Shown here: piece after piece, positions 32,031 through 41,514 of the stretch | How the letters are laid out: every line of letters starts with the position of its first letter | Position numbering within the stretch: the first letter of the stretch is position 1 | Source of the DNA: Pyropia yezoensis | Taxonomy: Eukaryota > Rhodophyta > Bangiophyceae > Bangiales > Bangiaceae | NCBI GenBank assembly: GCA_009829735.1 | Contig: CM020618.1 | Span: forward strand, 14,180,568-14,244,567 | Reading direction: 5' to 3' | Length of the DNA stretch: 64,000 bases | The notes under the pieces: generated by a model | Seen by the model: only the letters and a program-made list of their open reading frames with translations | Databases searched by the model: none | What the model was told of the DNA's origin: nothing | Position numbers and translations under genes: made by a program

Positions 32031-33973
32031 TCGTCTCCCGCCGACTTGGCGTCCGAATCTGAGGGCGAAGGGGAAGACGACGAGTCCGAGGACGACGTGT
32101 CCGCCCCCTCCGCCGAGGGTGTGGCGACCGCCACCACCGGTCGAGACCCACCCTCGCGGCGTGAACGTACTTCGTTCGTAGCCGACTTCTTACTCGCATT
32201 CCTGACAAGTTGTTGGATGCGTTTACTCAACTTGGGGCAATCATATGCCCAGTGTCCATCGGAGTTGCAGTTCCAACACCGATGGTCAGTTCCCGGAGGG
32301 GTCTTCCCGACTGGGGAAGACGAAGAGGTACCCTGGGAAGTTCCCACGGCAGCTACCACCTTCTTCTTGCGGATTCGGCGTGCCTCTCTCAACTCTCAGG
32401 CCTGGCGCGCCTCCTCCCGTTCCTTGGCCAACTCGGCTTGACGCTCCTGGCGTTGTTCCTCCCGCAACTTGCGGTAGGCCTCGCCTCTGCGGTAGGCGAA
32501 CCTAGCCAACTCGGCCAGGGTCGCCCGGGCAGTGTTATGCTCCCGGGTCTCCATCCGGACTGACCAATGGAGCCCCTCCACAAACCGACTCTTTACCACA
32601 GCTTGTGGATGAAGAAACCCACAAAGATTGTTGAGCTTACGAACTCGCTCAGCAAAGGACAACTCGTCCTCCGACTCTTCCTGATGGGCGTGCGTTAACT
32701 CCTCGACTTGAGAAGCCAACGCCGCTTCATCAACCATGGCTCTCAACAACCAGTTGACGAGCTCCAAATAGGACGTCACCTCCCCAGCGCCTCCACTTGA
32801 GGAGCTGGGCATGGCGGACATAAGTTCTGTCCGCAGGTCTCCCTTCGTAAACTCCTGTAGCACGTAAAAAGCCATGCCTTCACTTATGGCATTGTCGTCA
32901 CAGGCTTTTGTGAAACGACGTAGGAACTCAAAGACACGGAGGGGAGGAGTTCCATCCCACTCCGCTTTGTGCCCAAAAGAGTGAAGTGCATTCTTCTTGG
33001 CACGGCCCATGGCTCGGGCCTGGTCAGGACCATACGCCACCGACTTGTTGTGGAGGGCGTAGGTCTCACAGTCAAAGATCCTCTGGTAGACCGGGTTGGC
33101 TACCTGGATCTTGGGCGGTACCTCACGTTGAGGGAACAGCCGCTGTGGCACTGGGGTAAGTTCACCCTCAGTGCCTGTAGTCCGGCGCGGCGCGCTTGGT
33201 GTAGCCGCCGGCGTTGCCGGGGGAAACTCCCCCGTGAAAGGCGCACGCCCCACCGAGTATGGTGTGGCTCCCTCGTTGGGAGTCCCAGGTGTCGCCCCCT
33301 GTTCGGGGCGACCAGAGGTAGGCGTGAGGAGGGATTCCCCCGGCGCCTGCGGGCTCGAAAGCCCCGGTCCGGTCTGGACATAAAGGCCATCTGGCAAACT
33401 CGCCACTATCTGATTCAGAATAGTATTCGTCATCGTGACCGCCAGGTCCGGCGAAGTCTGCCGCAACACATTGGTCGCCTCCCGACGGACAGTTTCCGCG
33501 AGGAGTGGATTGTCGACTCCAGTTGAGTCTCGGTCCGCCTCCGGGAGTCCGCCTGAGGGGTAACCACGTTCCTCAGGGGTCTCAACCGGGGGCATGAGCG
33601 CGAGCCCATCGCCGACCAACGGAGGTCCGCCGTCCTCCGAAAGCCTAGTTGGCGACGGCTCCAAGCCAAAAATGGCTCCAACCCGAGTGGAACCCGCGGG
33701 GACAGTCCTCACCCCTTGGGACGCTCCCGTTGAGTATACCACACGGTGGCCAGACTTCGGCCCACCCACATCAGAAGTGTCACCCGAGTGAACTCCCGAC
33801 TGAGTCGGGGTGGCCTGTTGCCCGCCCGCACTTCCAGTCCTGCTGGCTTGAGGGACCTCCAGTCCCTCTGCGACCCCAGGTAAACCCACCTGTGTCTCAC
33901 CAGTATTCAAAGGCACTGAAGTACGTGCGTCACCCGTGTACTCCCCGGATGACGGGGGGTCCGAGCAAGCCAT
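32027..33973 (-). pseudogene. gag: B2 gag
   Basis: Starts at the ATG in CCAACATGG (33971-33973), as in A and C. Gag domain (KACDDNAISEGMAFYVL near 32870-32920) and zinc knuckle CX2CX4HX4C near 32235-32275. Broken about once. Confidence 0.87.
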
Positions 33974-34092
33974 GTTGGCTGACGATCCGTATGACACGGT
34001 CCAAGTCCACCGTTCCTCTGAGACAGAGGGCCCCCTACACCCGGGTGCACCCGGAGGTAAAGTTTACCTCTGACTCCCGCTGCTCCACCAAA

Positions 34093-34560
34093 TGTGGCAA
34101 AAACCACTTGCACACACGACACCCAAGTTGGGGCGGTGTACAAGGGCTGCCCCCCGTGTCGGGGGATCCGGAAGAAGTGCAAGTCGCACACACTCTGTCC
34201 CTGTTGTGGGGCAAACCCCCCACTGACAAACAAGAGGATGGTGTGTGGTCCAACAGTTTCTTGGTCGGGACGGGGACGCAGGGCCAAGCCCCGCTGTCCC
34301 TCCCCTTATCCCCCCAGGGTCCCCTCAGAATCTCGCCACTCAGAATCTCCCACCCCAGCACCTGCCCACCGGGCCACACGAAAATTCAAGACGATAAATG
34401 CAGAAAACCCTCAAATCCAAGTTGGATTTACTACTAAGCTAACTATCCCAAACTTAGGGAATATGGACCCAAATGCAGGGGGAGGAACGGATCAGCCTAG
34501 TGGCCTGCCGCCCCTTGCATGGCACGTGTTGCCCCCTACCTGGGGGTCAATACTGCCACA
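34093..34560 (-). repeat. B2 5' LTR
   Basis: 468 bases with family-B ends; the primer-binding site lies inside at 34074-34090 (one base unlike B's). It abuts an A-like gag fragment at 34561 and appears to have inserted there. Confidence 0.9.
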
Positions 34561-34783
34561 CCCTGAGCCTTCACCTCCGCCCGCCGGCGTAACTTGGGAC
34601 ACGTTCGACGGCGCACCGCGGCCCCGGCCCCGACCGTCAGGGGGTAGGTCCGCCATGTTGGCCGTCGACACTCGACTAGCAGGCCGTCAAGCCCCGCTAG
34701 GAAGAAACAGGAACCACGAGAGAACGGCGATCCGCTACCAAAGAGGGAGAGAGGCGTCCTGATGCAGGAGATAGATTGCCCCT

Positions 34784-34800
34784 CCCCTGCTGCTTCACCA
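34784..34800 (-). promoter_or_regulatory. Primer-binding site of A'
   Basis: Minus strand TGGTGAAGCAGCAGGGG, four bases after the LTR end, one base unlike A's site. Confidence 0.65.
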
Positions 34801-34804
34801 TTAA

Positions 34805-35447
34805 TGTAGCGTTATGACGACCGCGTGCCCACAGGGAACCCAATCCACCCCAGATGGACCACGGGTAACCACAAGAAGGAACGGGCCAGGGAACCCCACG
34901 CGCGCTGGCCCACCTCAAGGTCCGAGGTAAAGGTAAAAGGCTTTTGCCCAAGGGGAAGGAGAAGCCCAAAGCAACGTTGTTTTACAAGAGGGACCTCGTC
35001 GGGACCCCGGGCCAAGCCCCTAAGATCCCTCCAAAGAGCTCCCCAGGTGACCTCCCAGGCGCCCTCCCCAGCGGGCCAGGTGCCAGCATGCACCCGGCCT
35101 ACACTGGAGCGCACCGGGGCACCCGCGCCAACAATAATCCCTCGAAAGAAAAGCAAGTGAAAACCCCCCACACACACACGCAATCCGCCCGAAAAACCCA
35201 ATGGGGGAAAAAGGGCGAAAAGCACGAAAATACGCAAGGAAAATCGAGAAGAGACAAATGCATAGAAAACAGTCAAATCCAAGGGCACCAAGTCCAGGGG
35301 GGTACAACCGCCTGCCTTGGTCAGTCCACAACGGGCGGCAAGCAAGGCCCGCCATCCCGTAACGGACGACCAATGCTCCGCTGACGCCCCAACGTAGACC
35401 AGCACTCCGCTGTCTCCGGAGGAGGAACGAGGGGCACAAACGCCACA
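34805..35447 (-). repeat. A' LTR
   Basis: 643 bases, TGTGGCGTTTG...CGCTACA on the minus strand. The central part matches A's LTR (the TTTTCGTG and TGGGTTTTTCGG and GTGTGTGGGG blocks). Upstream it carries CTTGGATTTGA...TTTTCTATGCATTT, shared with B's LTR. Confidence 0.75.
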
Positions 35448-35884
35448 GATCAGATGGAAAGCTTTAGACCTCCAGCGTTGGAGCTTCATCTCCATTAGAA
35501 ATAGCGACTTGCGTATCAAGGAGGCTCCTGACCCGGTATCAAGTACGATACGGGCACAGGTGGCACGGCCGGGGGCGAGTTGCACCCGTCCAGCCACCTG
35601 GAAGTTCTCACCCGTCAGCACCGCGATGACCCGACGTGGGTTGACGTTCTTGGGTAGTCCTACCCGAGGTGGGCGGACTCCCTCATGTCGTCGCAATATC
35701 TGGCAGGGTTGGTTCGTCCTCTTGACCCACTTGGCCGAGGCTGCCGTTGCGAGCTTATGACGGCCTGCTCCAACGGTCATTCGTTTCTCGCCGACTTGGC
35801 GTCCGAATCTCAGGGCGAAGGGGAAGACGACGAGTCCGAGGACGACGTGTCCGCCTCCTCCGCCGAGGGTGTGGCGACCGCGAC
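35448..35884 (-). pseudogene. B-family fragment: start of pol and end of gag
   Basis: Minus-strand match to B's protease region and the gag-pol overlap (pol start near 35781), then the acidic Ser/Asp end of gag. It abuts the A' LTR on one side and a B LTR piece on the other, neither of which is the normal neighbour. Confidence 0.8.
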
Positions 35885-36172
35885 AAAGCAAGGCCAAGCC
35901 CCGCTGTCCCTCCCCTTATCCCCCCAGGGTCTCCTCAGAATCTCGCCACTCAGAATCTCCCACCCCAGCACCTGCCCACCGGGCCACACGAAAATTCAAG
36001 ACGATAAATGCAGAAAACCCTCAAAATCCAAGTTGGATTTACTACTAAGCTAACTATCACTAGCTTAGGGATTATGGACCCAAATGCAGGGGGAGGAACG
36101 GATCAGGCTAGTGGCCTGCCGCCCGTTGCATGGCACGTGTTGCCCCCCTACCTGGGGGTCAATACTGCCACA
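35885..36172 (-). repeat. B-family LTR, partial
   Basis: Matches the LTR from AAGCAAGGCC (compare 44770) to the terminus TACTGCCACA. Confidence 0.85.
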
Positions 36173-36305
36173 CAAGTCACAGACTCCTTGGACGAACAGG
36201 GATGCAAACTGGGGGTCATTGTCTGTTAAGACGGAGTCTGGAGGGCCGCGGGCAGCTATCCAGTACTCGCCGAAGGCTGACGTGACATCCAGGGCCGTAA
36301 TGGTC
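36173..36305 (-). pseudogene. C-family integrase fragment
   Basis: About 44 codons matching C's integrase core around LTD-x-x-PQFASLF (compare 40300-40430). It is sandwiched between B pieces. Confidence 0.8.
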
Positions 36306-37079
36306 CTTGGCGTCCGAATCTCAGGGCGAAGGGGAAGACGACGAGTCCGAGGACGGCGTGTCCGCCTCCTCCGCCGAGGGTGTGGCGACCGCGACGACCG
36401 GTCGAGACCCACCCTCGCGGCGTGAACGTACTTCGTTCGTAGCCGACTTCTTACTCGCATTCCTGACAAGTTATTGGATGCGTTTACTCAACTTGGGGCA
36501 ATCATATGCCCAGTGTCCATCGGAGTTGCAGTTCCAACACCGATGGTCAGTTCCCGGAGGGGTCTTCCCGACTGGGGAAGACGAAGAGGTACCCTGGGAA
36601 GTTCCCACGGCAGCTACCACCTTCTTCTTGCGGATTCGGCGTGCCTCTCTCAACTCTCAGGCCTGGCGCGCCTCCTCCCGTTCCTTGGCCAACTCGGCTT
36701 GACGCTCCTGGCGTTGTTCCTCCCGCAACTTGCGGTAGGCCTCACCTCTGCGGTAGACGAACCTAGCCAACTCGGCCAGGGTCGCCCGGGCAGTGTTATG
36801 CTCCCGGGTCACCATTTGGACTGACCAATGGAGTCCCTCCACAAACCGACTCTTAACCACAGCTTGTGGATGAAGAAACCCACAAAGATTGTTGAGCTTA
36901 CGAACTCGCTCCGCAAAGAACAACTCGTCCTCAGCGTCTTCCTGGTGAGCTTGGGTAAACTGCTCAACTTGAGAAGCCAACGCTGCTTCATCCACCATGG
37001 CTCTCAAAAACCAGTTGACGAGCTGCAAGTAGGACGTCACCTCACCAGCGCCTCCACTTGAGGAACTGGGCATGATGGA
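36306..37079 (-). pseudogene. B-family gag fragment
   Basis: Minus-strand match to the central and C-terminal B gag including the zinc knuckle (near 36500-36535). Broken; ends in the middle of the gag domain at the LTR piece. Confidence 0.85.
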
Positions 37080-37212
37080 TGTGGCAAAAACCACTCGCAC
37101 ACGCGACACCCAAGTTGGGGCGGTGTACAAGGGCTGCCTCCCGTGTCGGGGGAACCGGAAGAAGTGCAATTCGCACACACTCTGTCCCTGTTGTGGGGCA
37201 AACCCCCCACTC
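37080..37212 (-). repeat. B-family LTR, distal 133 bases
   Basis: TGTGGCAAAAACCACTCGC on the plus strand is the LTR end. It is joined directly to gag coding sequence rather than to the primer-binding site, so this is a rearranged junction. Confidence 0.82.
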
Positions 37213-37290
37213 GACATGACGTCCAGAATCCGGGGGGAACGAGAGGGCCAAGGTAAAGAAGAAGGGGGGGGGGGACAGAATCGGAGCAGG
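37213..37290 (+). other. 3' interior end of another C copy
   Basis: Matches 43628-43705 just before C's 3' LTR, including the first codons of the opposite-strand gene and the G-rich polypurine tract. Such sequence should not precede a 5' LTR. The LTR that follows is therefore shared by this remnant and element C, as in the B2/B3 tandem. Confidence 0.78.
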
Positions 37291-37975
37291 TGATCGTGAC
37301 CGGGGTGAAGACGCTCGACCTCGGCACCGGTGTGGACGTGCTCGAGGCTGTGCACGGTGGCACCTGGTTCGGCCCGAGGACGTGCCGGACTAGGGAGGGA
37401 GCTGTGTAGCATCCCTGGCCCCGACTATGCGCCGACCCGGGACTACAACCAGAGGGCACCAGGTGCCAGAACACGCCCGCCGTGTGGTGATGGTTGGCGG
37501 CCGTGGCCCGTGCCCGGCACTGGGATGCAGTGGACTACGCTATCCACACGTGAGAGAGGGATTTCTGATGGGTTTTTGCATACTTGTGAGGGACTTGATT
37601 TGAGAGAATTTGAGTGTGAGATTAGTGAGTGGGAATAGAATTAGTAGTGATAGTGGCCCCCGACGTGACGAGGTTAGACTCGGGTCGGGGCCACTCGGGG
37701 TTATGGGGGGGCTACCTGGCCAACGTGCCGAGGCTCCCCCAGATGCACGTTAAGAGGGACAGCGAGGCGCCCTTGGCCCGCGCCCTCAGGAAAAAGACAA
37801 CTGCGTGTTTGCTTTCCTCTTCCCCGTGTGCACTACCGTGCGTATCTGTTTGCTCTGCGAGCAGGCACGTGAGGCAAAAGGCAAACCACTCTCGTAGTTC
37901 CCCTTTCTGTGCTACCTGTCCCTTTCCCCCGAGGGATATTGACACGTGTCTGAGAGGATCGAGTTTTATACCACA
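37291..37975 (+). repeat. Element C 5' LTR
   Basis: 685 bases, TGATCGTG...ACCACA. It holds a near-perfect inverted repeat GTGGCCCCCGAC / GTCGGGGCCAC at about 37653-37695 and CTTGATTTGAGAG at about 37600, resembling CTTGGATTTGA in the B and A' LTRs. Confidence 0.87.
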
Positions 37976-37979
37976 TATT

Positions 37980-37996
37980 TGGTGGAGCAGCAAGGG
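37980..37996 (+). promoter_or_regulatory. Primer-binding site of element C
   Basis: TGGTGGAGCAGCAAGGG, four bases after the LTR; one base unlike the A and B sites. Confidence 0.7.
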
Positions 37997-38184
37997 ATTG
38001 GAGTGTTTGAGAAGAGACATTTGGGAGCAGCGGTTGGGTTGTTCCTGTTCTGTCTTTTTCTGTGGTTTGGGAATTATTTGCACCCGTTCACGGGAATCCC
38101 ATTCCTGGCTCTCCAACCCTTCTCTTGTGGTCTTGCCATCTTTGGACACGCAGGCAACTGGACTGTGGCTGTCAAGAGACCAAC

Positions 38185-39825
38185 ATGGCTACCCTCCTTG
38201 GCACGACGGTGCCCGAAGGGGTAGACCCCGCGTCCCTTGACGCATCCCTGGTCACCGCGGGGGACGGTGCCCAACCCGGCGTTCTCCCTACTGGTGAAGC
38301 AGACCTGGGTGTGACATCCGATAGCGGACTGGAGTCCACAGGCGGCCAAGTACCTCCTGCTCCCGTTCCTCCGGCTGTTCCTCCTGTGGGAGCCACCTCG
38401 GCGTCAACGGCGTTTGAGTCCGCTCGCAGCAGACGTCTCCCTCCTGTCGGTTCTACTCCTCAACCTTCAGGGATAGCCCCTGGTGTGTTGACTCCTGAAC
38501 CCACACATGGCAGCTGGGTGTATACACCTCTTCCTGTGGGCACTAGCAGTCCCAGAGGCACCGCTGTAACTGGTTCTACGGGTCACCCTGAGACCTCGAC
38601 TCCTGGGACCGGCCAAGTCTTTCCCCCCCTTGCATCCTACGGGGCGGGGAGCTCCAAGACCGGTAACCGGAGCAGCCGGAGGCGTCGGCGTCGTCGCCGT
38701 CGCTCTAGCACCAGCGAGACCAGTTGCTCCAGCTCTGAGGAGGGATATGACTGGGACGCATCTCCTGGTCCCACTCGGCGCAGGCTGGTCGAGTTTGACT
38801 TCCCTGCCCACCAAGTGGGAGATGCCACCCTGAACAAGGTCACGTATGGGGGTAACTACCGGCTGGAGAACCAAGACCAAGGTTACACCCGGAAGATGGC
38901 CAAGAAGATGGCATCCCTGAACCGGCGAATGCAGCCGAGCTTCGGGGGAAATCCTAAGTCTTCCGGGAAGAGACCGGCGCTTATATTTGCCTTCCTACGC
39001 CGGTTTGTCAAGGCGTGCAACGACAACGATGTGTCCGAGGGCAAGGCTCTCTACCTCCTGGTTAACTTCATGACCGGAGAAGCGGAACAGCGTTTTGCAC
39101 AGGTTCTACCAGACTCTGCCGGACACATTTTCGGGCGTACCGTTGGGAGCTATCCGGAGGCGGTCAACTGGCTCCTGTCCAACTACGCTGACGCGGACTC
39201 CCTGCGTACGGCAGTCGGCAGGCTGAACCGGGCAACCATGGAGAGACAAGAGACTCCAGAGGCCTTCGCTCGTCGTGTCCGGGAGATGAGCGAGGCTTGT
39301 GGCAACGCTTACCCTGAGTACAGGCTCAAGATGATCTTCTCGGAAGGGCTTCCTGAATATCTTCAAGTGGATGCGGAAAACTACAACCAGGAACATCAAG
39401 AACATACCTTCCAGCAGTTGATGGCCTACACCCAGGGCAAGTACCGGCAAGCCAAGGCCCTCCAAACTCCCATGGTGTCAATTCCTAAGCCGTTGTCGCG
39501 AGTTCGTCCCGGACCCGACAAGTATAAGGGAGGTGATAGCTCAGTACCGGTACTCGCAGTTGGCGAGGCCTCACCCGTTGGGTCAGGGGACAAGTGGGGC
39601 GGCTTCGTTTCCAAGGAGCAACCTTCCCTGGTCGCCCCCAAGCAGGTCAAGAACCAGCGATTCCGGTCTTGTCGGAGACTCCCGCAGCCGAGACCGGTCC
39701 TATCCCGGAGGAAATACCTTGCTTCATCCTCCCGAATGTCGGACGTGGCTGGCATGCTCCCCTATGTGACACACCTGAAGCTCATCAACCGGTGGCCATT
39801 CACCGGATGCTGGAGGCACAACTGA
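38185..39825 (+). CDS. gag: Element C gag
   Basis: Starts at the ATG in CCAACATGG. Thr/Ser/Pro-rich N-terminal third, an Arg-rich patch (RSSRRRRRRRRRS near 38667-38705), then the gag domain with KACNDNDVSEGKALYLL (near 39013-39063). The gag match fades after about 39500, and the last part of this frame runs over the integrase frame, so the natural gag end cannot be placed. Confidence 0.8.
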   Translation: MATLLGTTVPEGVDPASLDASLVTAGDGAQPGVLPTGEADLGVTSDSGLESTGGQVPPAPVPPAVPPVGATSASTAFESARSRRLPPVGSTPQPSGIAPGVLTPEPTHGSWVYTPLPVGTSSPRGTAVTGSTGHPETSTPGTGQVFPPLASYGAGSSKTGNRSSRRRRRRRRRSSTSETSCSSSEEGYDWDASPGPTRRRLVEFDFPAHQVGDATLNKVTYGGNYRLENQDQGYTRKMAKKMASLNRRMQPSFGGNPKSSGKRPALIFAFLRRFVKACNDNDVSEGKALYLLVNFMTGEAEQRFAQVLPDSAGHIFGRTVGSYPEAVNWLLSNYADADSLRTAVGRLNRATMERQETPEAFARRVREMSEACGNAYPEYRLKMIFSEGLPEYLQVDAENYNQEHQEHTFQQLMAYTQGKYRQAKALQTPMVSIPKPLSRVRPGPDKYKGGDSSVPVLAVGEASPVGSGDKWGGFVSKEQPSLVAPKQVKNQRFRSCRRLPQPRPVLSRRKYLASSSRMSDVAGMLPYVTHLKLINRWPFTGCWRHN

Positions 39826-41276
39826 CGGATCCTCAATGCTTGGAGCTTCGCCACCAAATGGACCTGAACCGGAACAGTCGTTTCTCCGAGTCTACGGATG
39901 GACTCCTGGTACGGGTGTCACCCTTCGATGGGGCAACTCAAGTCTACGTACCCCGAAGTCTACGAGCTGACATCCTACGCCTGGAGCACTCGTCTCCCCA
40001 GGCCGGACATCCTGGTATCAATCGGATGTATGCTTCAATGCGACGACATTACTACTGGGAAACCGTGGCCAGTGACGTCAATAAGCACCTGGAGGCTTGT
40101 GTTTCTTGTGCAAGGAACCGGTGGTCCCAGAGGAAGAAGACTTCCAAGCTACGCCTATTCCCTGCGGCGGAGCCCTTTGCAAGCTTAAGCATGGACATCT
40201 TGGGGCCCCTACCTGGAACATCCAGCGGCAACATATACCTGCTCATCATTTGTGACCGGTTCTCCAAGTTCACTCGAGCAATCCCGCTGAGGACCCTTAC
40301 GGCTCTGGATGTCACGTCAGCCTTCTGCGAGTACTGGATAGCTGCCTACGGCCCTCCAGACCCCGTCTTAACAGACAGTGGCCCCCAGTTTGCATCCCTG
40401 TTCTTCCAAGGAGTCTGTGACCTGATAGGCATCAAGAACTTGTTCACCACGACGTACCACCCGCAATCGAACGGCCAGGTGGAACGATTCAACCGGACCC
40501 TAGTGGACATGCTACGGCACTACGTGGAGGAGCACCAAGAAGACTGGGACGAGCTCCTGGCTGTCCTCACTCTAGCCTACAACTCCCGAGTTCCGAGTTC
40601 CCGGACAACGGGGGTCGCTCCACTCGACTTTGTCACCCCAAGGCGGTTGACCAACTTCTCCCTGGAAAGAATACCAGACGGTCTCCAGCCTGCATTGAAG
40701 TCAGGTCCCAAGGCCAAGGATGTGTTCCTGGAACAATTGAAGCTCCTGCTCCCCAGAGTCAAGGAGTCAATCTCAAAGACCCAGGAGCGATACAAGCGGG
40801 ACTATGACAAGGGAGTTCGGGAAAAGAACAAGGAACTGGGTGGTGGCGACTGGGTTTTTGTGGACAACCATAGCAAGACCCGGGGGAAGCTGGACTCTAA
40901 GACGGATGGACCTTATAAGATCCTGAATACGGATGGCTGGACCTTTCTTCTAGACGTGAATGGCTCCCCGTACCGGGTGAGCAGCGACCATGTCACCCGA
41001 GCTCCACCGCCAAGCAAACGGGACTTGACCCGGCGCAAGCGGGCCGCAGTACCCTGGCTATCCCAAGAAGAAGGCCGGGAATATGTCTATGTCAAGTTTG
41101 TCGACCATGCCTGGAGGGACGGGCGCTTGTACCTGCGAGTACGCTGGTTCGGTTTGAACCCGGCAGATGATACCTGGGAACCCTCAAACCGGTTACCCAT
41201 CGCGGACGTCTGCGCCTACACGCGACGGAACGAGATTGAGGGCACTCCAGTGGCCAGAGCCGGCAAGATCCTGTAA
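39594..41276 (+). pseudogene. pol: Element C integrase and chromodomain-like end
   Basis: Open frame. From about 39702 it matches the part of A pol just before integrase (GPIPEEIP). HHCC zinc region about 39985-40125 (HPGINRMY, CVSCARNRW); integrase core with MDILGPLP near 40193, LTDSGPQFASLFF near 40369 and NGQVERFNR near 40471; chromodomain-like end about 41080-41200 (LRVRWFGLNPADDTWEP). The upstream pol domains are absent from this element. Confidence 0.85.
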
Positions 41277-41514
41277 TCGGACTCGGAGGAGGACAAGGAG
41301 AACGGGGCTGATCAAGACCCTCAGGACGAGCCGAGCTCACCCGCAATGGACGCGGAACAAGAGGATTGAGAAGAAGGGAACGGGTGTATCAAGGAAAACA
41401 CGCAGTGCAAGCATGGAACTATCAAGAAAAACAAGCACCCGCTCGAGCAACCCTTCTCTCCGCCTCTTCCCTCCTCGCTTCTCCCAAGACTCTCACCCTC
41501 CCTGCCTTCAAGTA

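Larger units (their letters stand above)
22194..34560 (-). mobile_element. Element B2: minus-strand B-family copy, hosting element D in its 3' LTR
   Basis: 5' LTR at 34093-34560, then gag, pol, a reduced opposite-strand gene, polypurine tract and an LTR split by element D (22194-22565 plus 27464-27561). Without D the element is about 7.5 kb. Gag and pol are each broken a few times. The expected lone right boundary is missing because the LTR runs straight into a second B interior (21298-22193), so B2 and B3 form an LTR-interior-LTR-interior tandem. Confidence 0.85.
34561..35447 (-). mobile_element. 5' end of an A-like Ty3 copy (A')
   Basis: Minus strand: LTR 34805-35447, primer-binding site, leader, and the first ~32 codons of gag (34561-34656, starting in the CCAACATGG context, MADLP then Arg-Gly repeats as in A). 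It is cut off where B2's LTR begins. It is clearly diverged from A in the LTR, so it is a sister family or an old copy. Confidence 0.8.
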
